A stretch of 15,454 nt of DNA from an uncultured Clostridia bacterium (GTDB lineage: Bacteria; Bacillota; Clostridia; Christensenellales; UBA1242): assembly GCA_945937975.1 (NCBI GenBank), contig CAMEUD010000020.1:1-15454 (forward strand), given 5' to 3'. The notes under the pieces are model-generated. The model ran no database searches. It was given only the letters and a program-made list of their open reading frames with translations, and had not been told where the DNA came from. A program made the translations under genes and the position numbers. Below are positions 8,440 through 15,119 of this stretch, piece by piece (positions within the stretch are counted from its first letter, which is position 1; every line of letters starts with the position of its first letter).

Positions 8440-8673
8440 ATGGCAGAACAATATAAATATGATAATACAAAATTTGTTCCAGCGAATGTGAGTGTGTCAC
8501 TAACACCTAGTGGAAGATATCCGGTTCTTGCAAATATGCAATGGAACAAGTTATCTGATATACAAAAATATGTTGATGACAAATCAACAAGTGCAACTGC
8601 CATTCCTGGTTTACTATTAACTGTTGTTAATGATGGTGAAAATAATGGTGTTTATTTTGTTAAGAGTGTTGCG
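8440..8673 (+). repeat. Duplicated DNA of the fibre N-module (partner 6446-6679)
   Basis: Bases 8440-8460 are identical to 6446-6466 (21 bases), and 8644-8673 are identical to 6650-6679 (30 bases). Both matches have the same offset of 1994 bases, with diverged sequence between them. This marks a gene-segment duplication with two conserved or recently homogenised patches. Confidence 0.8.
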
Positions 8674-8883
8674 AATGATCAACAAGAAAATGGTGAAGTT
8701 GTGAAATTAAGTTTTTCAACACAACTTGAAGATGATGAAAGGGTCATAGCATCAGCATTAACAGATTTACACAAAAAATATTTATTACTATCAGAACAAT
8801 ATAAAGAACTTCAAAATCAATATTCTAATATTCTTAAAAGTATTGATAATATTAATGAAAGACTTGAATCTAATGTAATATAA
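8440..8883 (+). CDS. Short fibre-like protein: shared N-module plus coiled coil
   Basis: A 147-residue paralogue of the N-terminus of the preceding 660-residue protein. Residues 1-~95 match its N-module closely (MAEQYKY, SGRYPVLANMQWN, AIPG, NGVYFVKSVA), with 21-base and 30-base stretches identical at the DNA level. The remainder (~100-147) is a coiled coil, and no C-module follows. It could be a stand-alone capping or attachment subunit that binds the same site on the virion as the long fibre, or the remnant of a longer gene. The stop codon is followed directly by a hairpin terminator, and the reading frame closes cleanly after the coiled coil, so a functional short protein is more likely than a broken one. 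Confidence 0.75.
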   Translation: MAEQYKYDNTKFVPANVSVSLTPSGRYPVLANMQWNKLSDIQKYVDDKSTSATAIPGLLLTVVNDGENNGVYFVKSVANDQQENGEVVKLSFSTQLEDDERVIASALTDLHKKYLLLSEQYKELQNQYSNILKSIDNINERLESNVI

Positions 8884-8885
8884 TT

Positions 8886-8922
8886 AAAAAACAGGAGAGA
8901 TATTTCTCCTGTTTTTTTTTTT
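8886..8922. terminator. Bidirectional intrinsic terminator between fibre and helicase genes
   Basis: ACAGGAGA (8891-8898) pairs with TCTCCTGT (8905-8912) across a 6-base loop. An A run precedes it and about eleven T follow. It lies between the convergent fibre gene and UvsW-like helicase gene and can act on both strands; the T run touches the helicase stop codon. Confidence 0.85.
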
Positions 8923-10426
8923 ATTTAGTAGAATTAAAATTCAACTCTTTAATCACATAAGGGAATCCTTGACTTTCATAAATTTTAATTCTTTCTCTAG
9001 CATGTGCCATTTCATAACATCCTGAATAAAGATTATCAGATATGTCATATATGTTAACAAAATCTTTTCCTATCTTTTCACTTTTTCTTAAACCACGTCC
9101 TACACTTTGAAGAATTGTAGATATTGATTTATAACTACTAACAAAAAATATATTGAATATATTATTAATACTTATACCTGTTGATGTTGTATTAAAACTG
9201 GCAACCAGTATGACATCATTTTTTATCTCCATTCTTTTTCTGATTTCTTCACGTACTTTTTTATCAATATTTCCATCAATGTAATAAATTTGTTTGTTTG
9301 TATTTTCTTTCAGATACTTGAAAATCTTTTTACCATAATCTATGTGAGAAAAAAGTACAAGTGTATTTTTTAGAGTTTTAGATATGAGTTTGACAACAGC
9401 GTTGAATCTAGTTTCATTTTCTTCAACAAATTTGGTTTCAAGAGTATACATATTTTTACCCTTACCGACTTTTACCAATTGTTTTTTTGCGGTTTTGAAA
9501 TTATATTTCTGATCTTCAGTTGTATAGTTCATTCTGACTTGTGTTATTTTACAATCAGAAATAAAACCTTCATCTTGTAATTGTTTTGCAGTAACATTAG
9601 TAACTATTGGACCAAAATTTGATACAAGTGTAAGACCATCCGCATATTTGGTATTAGGAATTGTTCCTGACAACCCTATTCGATATGGACATTTGATTTT
9701 GCTCATTATAGATATTTGAGATTTACTGGTTGCTAAATGAACCTCATCAGTTAATTCAACATCAAATTGGTCAAAAAATTCTTCACATTCTTTACATAAA
9801 GATTGATATGTTCCGATGTATATATTTGCATTAGGTTCAGGTTTACAACCAGAAAATATTTGTTGAATTTTTATATCAAGTTTGCCATTGTTATATTCGG
9901 TAAAGTCTGCTGTTGGTTGAAGAACGAGATCAATTTTAGGAACAACCATCATAATTTTTTTCACATTCCTATGTGTAAGTAACCAAGCAAACATTATAAA
10001 TGCGATAAAAGTTTTACCAGCAGATGTGGCCAATTGCAACATACATCTTCTGTATTTCAAACCTTTATATGCTGCATCTATTTGATAATATCTGGGTTTT
10101 TTTTCAGAATCTTTAAAGAAATCATCACACCATTTTTTGAATTCATCATAGTCAATATCATTGTCAAATAAATTATCAAGACCTTCTATCTCACAATCAA
10201 ATCCAAAATCTTTACACATGTCAAATAGATATTTATATGATTGTGCAGGTAGATATTTTCCTTGTATAAAGTTTATTTTTCCATCCCATTGGGCATTTTT
10301 ATATGCTGGAGAAAATCTTGCATTTTTTACTTCTTTATTATAAGATATCTGTAATTGTGAATATTCCATACTTGTACATTCATCAATAACAAGATATTCA
10401 TTTGTGTCGTTTACATGCAGTTTCAT
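8921..10426 (-). CDS. uvsW: UvsW-like superfamily 2 DNA helicase
   Basis: A 501-residue protein, against 503 for T4 UvsW, and similar throughout. The N-terminal DNA-binding region has NAQWDGKI (residues 44-51; T4 has a matching NWDGRI). Helicase motifs follow in order: Q-like PRYYQIDA (111-118), I ATSAGKT (133-139, Lys138), Ia MMVVPK (159-164), II DEVH (227-230), III GLSGT (251-255), IV TLVLFSHIDYG (355-365), V ILVASFNTTSTGISI (406-420) and VI QSVGRGLRK (440-448). In T4, UvsW unwinds branched DNA and R-loops, rescues stalled forks and drives the switch from origin-dependent to recombination-dependent replication; the same role is inferred. It stands alone on the minus strand, with an AT-rich leader that lacks a Shine-Dalgarno sequence. 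Confidence 0.93.
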   Translation of the reverse strand: MKLHVNDTNEYLVIDECTSMEYSQLQISYNKEVKNARFSPAYKNAQWDGKINFIQGKYLPAQSYKYLFDMCKDFGFDCEIEGLDNLFDNDIDYDEFKKWCDDFFKDSEKKPRYYQIDAAYKGLKYRRCMLQLATSAGKTFIAFIMFAWLLTHRNVKKIMMVVPKIDLVLQPTADFTEYNNGKLDIKIQQIFSGCKPEPNANIYIGTYQSLCKECEEFFDQFDVELTDEVHLATSKSQISIMSKIKCPYRIGLSGTIPNTKYADGLTLVSNFGPIVTNVTAKQLQDEGFISDCKITQVRMNYTTEDQKYNFKTAKKQLVKVGKGKNMYTLETKFVEENETRFNAVVKLISKTLKNTLVLFSHIDYGKKIFKYLKENTNKQIYYIDGNIDKKVREEIRKRMEIKNDVILVASFNTTSTGISINNIFNIFFVSSYKSISTILQSVGRGLRKSEKIGKDFVNIYDISDNLYSGCYEMAHARERIKIYESQGFPYVIKELNFNSTK

Positions 10427-10536
10427 AAGAAAATATTATATATTTAAATATAACAAAATTAAATAGTTAACATAAATAATGTGGAGAGTTTATTTTACAG
10501 ATATCCACTCTCCACACATAATTAAATTCTACTATT
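10427..10536. promoter_or_regulatory. Divergent intergenic region between helicase and nuclease genes
   Basis: These 110 AT-rich bases separate divergent genes and should hold promoters for both. A CATAAATAAT element at 10471-10480 matches the one at 5183-5192 exactly and is followed at once by a 10-bp hairpin. No Shine-Dalgarno sequence is present before either start. Confidence 0.4.
10480..10516. other. 10-bp GC-containing hairpin in the nuclease leader
   Basis: TGTGGAGAGT (10480-10489) is the perfect reverse complement of ACTCTCCACA (10507-10516), with a 17-base loop. Neither side has a T run of terminator type, which sets it apart from the three terminators in this window. It lies 20 bases before the nuclease ATG and 53 bases from the helicase start. 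It could be a leader-RNA structure limiting nuclease expression, a protein-binding operator, or a recognition site. The T4 homing endonuclease genes are known to use leader hairpins to delay translation. Confidence 0.6.
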
Positions 10537-11634
10537 ATGAAGTATTTATGGTTATTAGATGATGAAAAATTTATAAAACATAGAAATAAAAAATCTTATT
10601 TAAAAGAATATTACCCTGAAATTCTTGAAGATTTTTATAAAAATAATTATAAAGAAAAAATGCCATTTATACAATTATTTTGGCATTTTTTATATAATGA
10701 TTTAGATTTAAAATTGGGAGTATGTAAATGTGGTAAAAGATGTTCTTTTAAAAATTTAATTAGAGGATATAATCATCATTGTTCTAATGTATGTTTTTGG
10801 GGAGATAAAGAATATATAGATAAATATAAAAGTAAATTATCAAATATTCAAAAAAATAAATCTAAAAATGAAAAACAAATAATTAAAGAAAAAAGAGAAA
10901 ATACAAATAAAAAAAAGTTTGGTACACTATATTATTCACAAACAAAAGATTGGATAAAATCTGTGAATAAAACATGTTTAAAAAAATATGGGAATGAATT
11001 TTATCAATGTTGTGATAAATGGAAAGAACAAGTAATGAATACTTGGTCAAATAAAACAGAAGATGAATATATTCATCATATTAATAAAATTAAGGAAACA
11101 ACTCAAAAAAAATATGGAGTTGAGAATTATGCACAAACTCAACAATATAAAGATAAAATAAAAAAGACATGTCTTGAAAAATATGGAGTTGAGAATTATG
11201 CACAAACTCAACAATGTAAAGATAAAATGAAAAAGACTTGTCTTGAAAAATATGGAGTTGAGAATTATGCACAAACTTCCAAATTTGCAAAAAATCATAG
11301 GAAAAAAATAATTTATAACGATATATCTTTTGATTCCTCATGGGAAGTTATAGTTTATAAATATTGTGAGAAGAACAATTTATCATATGAATATCAACCA
11401 GAAATTCAGTTTAAATATTACTATAATGATAAACAACACATATATCAACCTGATTTTTTAATAGAAGGTAAACTATATGAAGTGAAGGGTGATCATTTTT
11501 TTGATGGTGATAAAATGATTAATCCATATGACAGAACTCAAGATGGATTGTTTGAATCAAAACATCAATGCATGTTAGATAATAATGTTATTATTTTAAG
11601 AAGAGAAGATATAGAAAAAATGAGAGAATTATAA
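10537..11634 (+). CDS. Homing-endonuclease-like PD-(D/E)XK nuclease with tandem repeats
   Basis: A 365-residue protein in three parts. The N-terminus has a probable zinc site: Cys63, Cys65 and Cys69 (CKCGKRC), then His80/His81, Cys82 and Cys86. The middle (~115-250) is built of repeats of the KKYGVENYAQT type; the last three are nearly identical and older copies upstream are decayed. Such repeats occur in phage and giant-virus endonuclease-like proteins and probably bind DNA. The C-terminus has a PD-(D/E)XK nuclease core: Glu270 (SSWE), Asp306 (QPDF) and Glu315-x-Lys317 (EVKG), so the catalytic set looks complete. It is the only plus-strand gene between two minus-strand replication genes, with its own leader hairpin and terminator, as expected of a mobile cassette. 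An alternative is a very-short-patch-repair-like or restriction-type enzyme. It is very A-rich and Lys/Asn-rich compared with its neighbours. Confidence 0.82.
   Translation: MKYLWLLDDEKFIKHRNKKSYLKEYYPEILEDFYKNNYKEKMPFIQLFWHFLYNDLDLKLGVCKCGKRCSFKNLIRGYNHHCSNVCFWGDKEYIDKYKSKLSNIQKNKSKNEKQIIKEKRENTNKKKFGTLYYSQTKDWIKSVNKTCLKKYGNEFYQCCDKWKEQVMNTWSNKTEDEYIHHINKIKETTQKKYGVENYAQTQQYKDKIKKTCLEKYGVENYAQTQQCKDKMKKTCLEKYGVENYAQTSKFAKNHRKKIIYNDISFDSSWEVIVYKYCEKNNLSYEYQPEIQFKYYYNDKQHIYQPDFLIEGKLYEVKGDHFFDGDKMINPYDRTQDGLFESKHQCMLDNNVIILRREDIEKMREL
11111..11277 (+). repeat. 69-bp tandem repeat inside the nuclease gene
   Basis: Units begin at 11111, 11180 and 11249, a strict 69-bp (23-codon) period. The first two are full and differ at only a few bases; the third keeps the first 29 bases (to 11277). 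Each encodes KYGVENYAQT followed by a Lys-rich spacer. The near identity at DNA level points to recent tandem duplication. Confidence 0.9.
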
Positions 11635-11650
11635 AAAATCTCTCATTTTT
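11616..11650. terminator. Bidirectional intrinsic terminator overlapping the nuclease stop codon
   Basis: AAAAATGAGAGA (11616-11627) pairs with TCTCTCATTTTT (11639-11650) across an 11-base loop that contains the nuclease TAA (11632-11634). The stem is followed by T on the plus strand and by six T on the minus strand, so it serves both the nuclease gene and the convergent Rep-like gene. The left arm lies within the nuclease coding sequence. Confidence 0.8.
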
Positions 11651-11653
11651 AAT

Positions 11654-13471
11654 TTATGTTAATTTTGCTTTAATGTCATCTATAACATTACAAGAAACAT
11701 ATTGAAATCTCTTTTTACAAGTATTGATGAGTTTCGTGTTTGTTGATTTATTTTTTGCGTCTATTAATTGTCTTTTTCGTTCATTATATTGAGTTATAAC
11801 ATCTGTATATAAAGTATGTTTTTGGTTTTCATCTAATTTAGATAAATAATTGATATATCTGTGAAGACTTCTGATAGTAATTTTGTTTTGGTTAGATTTA
11901 TCTAAAATGTTATTTACTTTTGTTAAGATGTCTTTTGTTTTCAGATTATTATTATCTGTAATAACATAATCAACAATTACTAAATTCATATTTCTTTTTA
12001 AGTGTTTACTTTCAATAGAAAGTTTTCTTTGTTCTTCTGAATAGCCTAAATTGATATAATTATTAATTGCAAACAGAAATGAATTATTGAATGTTGATTC
12101 AAATTCATCATTACTGTAATCAGTATAATTAGATGTATCTGGCCAAACGCCATGATATTTTTTATTTTCTTTATTAAATCTTCTTTTTACTAAATTATGA
12201 ACTTTTGCTTTAAACTTTGATATGGACATTTCATCTAAAGATGTTAAATCGATGGATGACTTAAAGTTCATCATTCTTGCAATCTCCCAAGTTGTCTCTC
12301 GTGTACAAGTGAGGACAAAAGTATTTCTTGATTTTCCATATGATTTATTATTTGGTATAACTTGTGTTTTGACTTTGTTTGAATCATCTTGTATAGTTTT
12401 AACTTTTTTGACATTTACTTTTTCAATTATACCACATAATAGACTTTTTGTTTTCTGATATAGTTCAACTATTGTTGGTGCCTCATTATAGTATTGTTGT
12501 CTTAATTCTTTTGTAGAAAACAGATATAACATTTCTGTATTTGACAAGTATGTTAATTGTCCGTTTCTATATTGAGGCATTTTTAATTCAAGATTATATT
12601 CTCCCAATAATGCTGAATAGAAATTTTTTGCTTTCCAGAAAGTATAATGTTTATCACCGAATTTGTGTTTCTTGACAATATTGGTTAAAGCCAATGTGTA
12701 TTGACGATAATTCAGACCAAAATCAGATAATGTAGTAAAATCTGTTCCGAATAATTTAATTTCTTTGTTTTTGTTTATATCTGATTTCAAATCATTATGA
12801 ATGTTTTTTATTATTTCATTGTTAATGTTTTTATACTCAAAGCTTTTTACAAGCCATTGTAATTGAACATGGTTTGTATTATGGTTTAAGATATAAAAAT
12901 CTGGCAACGAATTACATCGTGCGAATTTTAATAATAGATTATTTAATTCATTTTGATTATCTTCTCTCGTACAATCAACATCAATATCCATCACAACAAT
13001 ATTTCTGACATTTCTTGTATAACCGGTTCCAATTGCTGAATATTTTCCAAAGTAATGACACAAATCAAGATAATTATCAAGATGTTTTTGTTTCATTTCT
13101 TTTTCAGTAATTTTAAATGATGGTGTGTTTTTGGTTTCAGAAATATCATTAGAATATACTGAATAATCTATAAGAGATTGAATATATTTTTTTGTTGAAT
13201 TTCTATGATTTGATTTTCTACAATCTACAAAATATTCATATACATTTCCATAGTATATTTTATACGCGATAAAATAATGTTCATCACGACGTAATTGAAC
13301 AATTTGATAATAGTAATTATGTAAATAATCACTTAAGCCTGACAATTGTGATGTTTTATCAATTACATCAAATGTCCAAGTTGATTTATCATTTTTACAA
13401 GGTTTGTTAATCTTGATAAAATGCAAATCAGAATTTTCTTTAACTATATCTCTAATTGTTTTTGTACTCAT
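11654..13471 (-). CDS. Putative Rep/archaeo-eukaryotic-primase-like replication protein
   Basis: A 605-residue protein. The core (residues ~155-290) matches, by eye, the replicase family of ColE2-type plasmid Rep proteins, a branch of the archaeo-eukaryotic primases. It has NIVVMDIDVD (157-166) as the acidic metal motif, LPDFYILNHNTNHVQLQWLV (189-208) at the place of the NP..GHAHLLY motif with His201, GTDF (242-245), and YTLALTN...HYTFW (258-279) at the place of the KNP..W motif. SRNTFVLTCTRETTW (381-395) resembles the GRN..LF..R..A start of the PriCT-1 domain. The C-terminus (~510-560) looks like a winged-helix or helical DNA-binding part. The role inferred is origin recognition and/or primer synthesis. 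It is single on the minus strand and ends at a terminator. The assignment rests on motif reading alone; the ~150 N-terminal residues are unrecognised. Confidence 0.6.
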   Translation of the reverse strand: MSTKTIRDIVKENSDLHFIKINKPCKNDKSTWTFDVIDKTSQLSGLSDYLHNYYYQIVQLRRDEHYFIAYKIYYGNVYEYFVDCRKSNHRNSTKKYIQSLIDYSVYSNDISETKNTPSFKITEKEMKQKHLDNYLDLCHYFGKYSAIGTGYTRNVRNIVVMDIDVDCTREDNQNELNNLLLKFARCNSLPDFYILNHNTNHVQLQWLVKSFEYKNINNEIIKNIHNDLKSDINKNKEIKLFGTDFTTLSDFGLNYRQYTLALTNIVKKHKFGDKHYTFWKAKNFYSALLGEYNLELKMPQYRNGQLTYLSNTEMLYLFSTKELRQQYYNEAPTIVELYQKTKSLLCGIIEKVNVKKVKTIQDDSNKVKTQVIPNNKSYGKSRNTFVLTCTRETTWEIARMMNFKSSIDLTSLDEMSISKFKAKVHNLVKRRFNKENKKYHGVWPDTSNYTDYSNDEFESTFNNSFLFAINNYINLGYSEEQRKLSIESKHLKRNMNLVIVDYVITDNNNLKTKDILTKVNNILDKSNQNKITIRSLHRYINYLSKLDENQKHTLYTDVITQYNERKRQLIDAKNKSTNTKLINTCKKRFQYVSCNVIDDIKAKLT

Positions 13472-13500
13472 AAATAAATATATACTATATTAAAAATAAC
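13472..13500. promoter_or_regulatory. Short divergent promoter region between Rep-like and 188-residue genes
   Basis: Only 29 AT-only or nearly AT-only bases separate two divergent starts. CATAAATAAATA (13469-13480) begins in the Rep-like start codon and lies about 20 bases before the plus-strand ATG; it resembles the elements at 5183 and 10471. The promoters may extend into the coding sequences on both sides. Confidence 0.35.
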
Positions 13501-14067
13501 ATGAATATTAAAGATTGGTCAGATTTTTATGATTCACAAGGTTATTTATTTGATTATGAAAAACAAGCGTATGACAGTAATAATAAAGTATTATTGCCAG
13601 GCAGATTTTATATATTGATATACAAACCTACTACTAAAGAAGAATTTAATCAAAGACCTGTGATTTTAAGTTTGGGTATATCTAAAAAAGATCCAGAATC
13701 TTTTTTGTGTATTGATTTATGTATGATTCCAAAAAAAGTCAGACAAGAATTTATTAATATATATTTTCAATTGTTTGAAAAACAGATAAATGAAGAAATA
13801 AAAAAATGTAATAAATTAAAAGATGCGGATAAACAACAACAAATTAAAGAGATGAATTATAAGAATCTCATGAGATTTGGCGAGAAGTTTGGTGTAAAAT
13901 ATGCGTTAAAAAGATATAAGATTAAAAATACTAAAAAAATATATTCCTTGTTATTTGAAGATGTATATAAAGTTATAGGGGATATGTGTGATATTAATAT
14001 GTATGTTAATACAGATATAAAATCAGTTCAAATGGAATTTATACAAAAAATGATGAAATCAAAATGA
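13501..14067 (+). CDS. Protein of unknown function, 188 residues
   Basis: No family is recognised with confidence. The N-terminal half is beta-rich: LLPGRFYILIYKP (31-43), RPVILSLG (52-59), FLCIDLCMIPKKVRQEF (68-84). The pattern PG-x-Y-x-x-x-Y, then a P-hydrophobic strand, then a strand leading to IP..R resembles short uncharacterised proteins seen next to structural and replication genes in many T4-like phages; this is recollection, not a match. The rest is helical and Lys-rich. There is no signal peptide or membrane segment. The stop overlaps the next start as ATGA (14064-14067), so the two are translationally coupled. It heads a plus-strand run of small genes. Confidence 0.7.
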   Translation: MNIKDWSDFYDSQGYLFDYEKQAYDSNNKVLLPGRFYILIYKPTTKEEFNQRPVILSLGISKKDPESFLCIDLCMIPKKVRQEFINIYFQLFEKQINEEIKKCNKLKDADKQQQIKEMNYKNLMRFGEKFGVKYALKRYKIKNTKKIYSLLFEDVYKVIGDMCDINMYVNTDIKSVQMEFIQKMMKSK

Positions 14068-14783
14068 AAAAAATCAGTCAATTAAATGAAGGAATGTGGG
14101 GATCCGCATTGAGAAGGTCTAATACGGATGAATTAAGAAAAGAGTCCGGGAAAAAAGTCAAGACATCTTTTGGTTTTGATATTATCATAGAAAATAGTGA
14201 CTGTGATTATGAAACATATTTAGAAGACATGATTGACAGTTATGATTCTTCAGATAATTTTTATGGTGTTTTGATAGAAGATTTACATGCAAGTAGTGTT
14301 GCTGAACATCGTGCAGATATTAAAAACAAATCAGGAGAATATACAAACTCATATACTGTTAATAATTTCTGTATCAGATTTGAACCATATAAATCAATTG
14401 TTGATTTTCAACTAGATGACACTTATGAAAATGAAGTTTCTGAAAAAACATATCTGTCAATGTGTGAAGGAATTGCTAATTTGATAGGTAATAGTAATAT
14501 AGAATATTGTCCTAGTCGTGATTTGACAAAAGAAGCTTACGGTAATTATGTTTTAATTCTGATTGATGAACGCGAGGATATCGGTGAATATTTTGATGTT
14601 GCTGATTTTGAGAGTGGATTAGATGATTTAGGATTACAAGACGATTTGCAACTTTGGTCATATAATCATTATGGAACAAATATTGGTGTAAGATTAAATA
14701 CTAATAATTTACATAACTATAAAAAATATCTTGATTATACCAAAGATTATCTTGATTATACCAAAGATTATCTTGGTGAGTAA
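14064..14783 (+). CDS. Protein of unknown function with possible capsid-targeting N-terminus
   Basis: A 239-residue acidic protein. It opens MKKISQLNEGMWGSALRRS, very like the T4 internal-protein targeting peptide MKTYQEFIAEA in size and layout: a short Lys-containing stretch, then LxE followed by a small residue at position 10. T4 gp21 protease cuts after (L/I)xE. If the same rule holds here, the protein is packaged in the head and trimmed after Glu9. The body (residues ~35-215) has no motif I recognise; it alternates strands with Asp/Glu-rich segments. The C-terminus carries two exact LDYTKDY repeats. The start overlaps the preceding stop by ATGA. Confidence 0.75.
   Translation: MKKISQLNEGMWGSALRRSNTDELRKESGKKVKTSFGFDIIIENSDCDYETYLEDMIDSYDSSDNFYGVLIEDLHASSVAEHRADIKNKSGEYTNSYTVNNFCIRFEPYKSIVDFQLDDTYENEVSEKTYLSMCEGIANLIGNSNIEYCPSRDLTKEAYGNYVLILIDEREDIGEYFDVADFESGLDDLGLQDDLQLWSYNHYGTNIGVRLNTNNLHNYKKYLDYTKDYLDYTKDYLGE
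14727..14776 (+). repeat. 21-bp tandem repeat at the 3' end of the 239-residue gene
   Basis: Two perfect 21-base units (14727-14747 and 14748-14768) and eight bases of a third encode LDYTKDY twice. The unit is in frame, and the perfect identity suggests recent slippage duplication. Confidence 0.9.
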
Positions 14784-14804
14784 ATTATTTGTTATATTTT
14801 TAAT

Positions 14805-15119
14805 ATGAACACATTAGATAATTTAAATAGGGAATTAGAAGATTTCGGTTTTCAAATCAATGGTGATGAATATCTATATGAAAAAGTAACCTATCAAGAT
14901 ATATTCATTAATGGACAACATTTGAAGCAACCGCAGAAGAGTGTATTTAGGATGGAATATCTTGGTGAGGGTTGTGAATTGGTTGATTCATCAGACTCTG
15001 ATTGTGATTATGATGAAATTAATAATTTCTTTACATTCAATATAATTGAAGATGGTGAAATAATTTGTGGTGTATGTATCAGTAATATTGATGATTTGAA
15101 ATTTTTCATAGGATTATGA
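14805..15119 (+). CDS. Small acidic protein of unknown function
   Basis: A 104-residue, strongly acidic protein with an Asp/Ser run (VDSSDSDCDYDE, residues ~60-71). Alternating hydrophobic segments at both ends suggest a small alpha/beta fold. There is no recognisable domain, signal peptide or membrane segment. The ATG follows an AT-rich 21-base gap with no Shine-Dalgarno sequence, and the stop overlaps the next start as ATGA (15116-15119). The function is not known; small acidic proteins in such phage clusters often modify host functions, but nothing here shows that. Confidence 0.7.
   Translation: MNTLDNLNRELEDFGFQINGDEYLYEKVTYQDIFINGQHLKQPQKSVFRMEYLGEGCELVDSSDSDCDYDEINNFFTFNIIEDGEIICGVCISNIDDLKFFIGL

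Noticed and set aside
8440..8883. The 147-residue fibre-like gene as a broken copy of the 660-residue gene
   Set aside because: The frame is intact, ends in a well-formed coiled coil and is followed directly by a terminator; no leftover shaft or C-module sequence is seen downstream.
10161..10343. 60-codon plus-strand frame within the helicase gene
   Set aside because: It is antisense to the conserved N-terminal part of the UvsW-like protein and shows no protein features of its own.
11111..11277. Regular repeats that might suggest a CRISPR array
   Set aside because: The 69-bp period is in frame, the supposed spacers are also repeated, and the whole array is coding.
11047..11341. Two overlapping minus-strand frames with Phe/Leu/Ser-rich repeated segments
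   Set aside because: They are antisense readings of the 69-bp repeat of the nuclease gene; the plus-strand frame has clear zinc-site and PD-(D/E)XK motifs.
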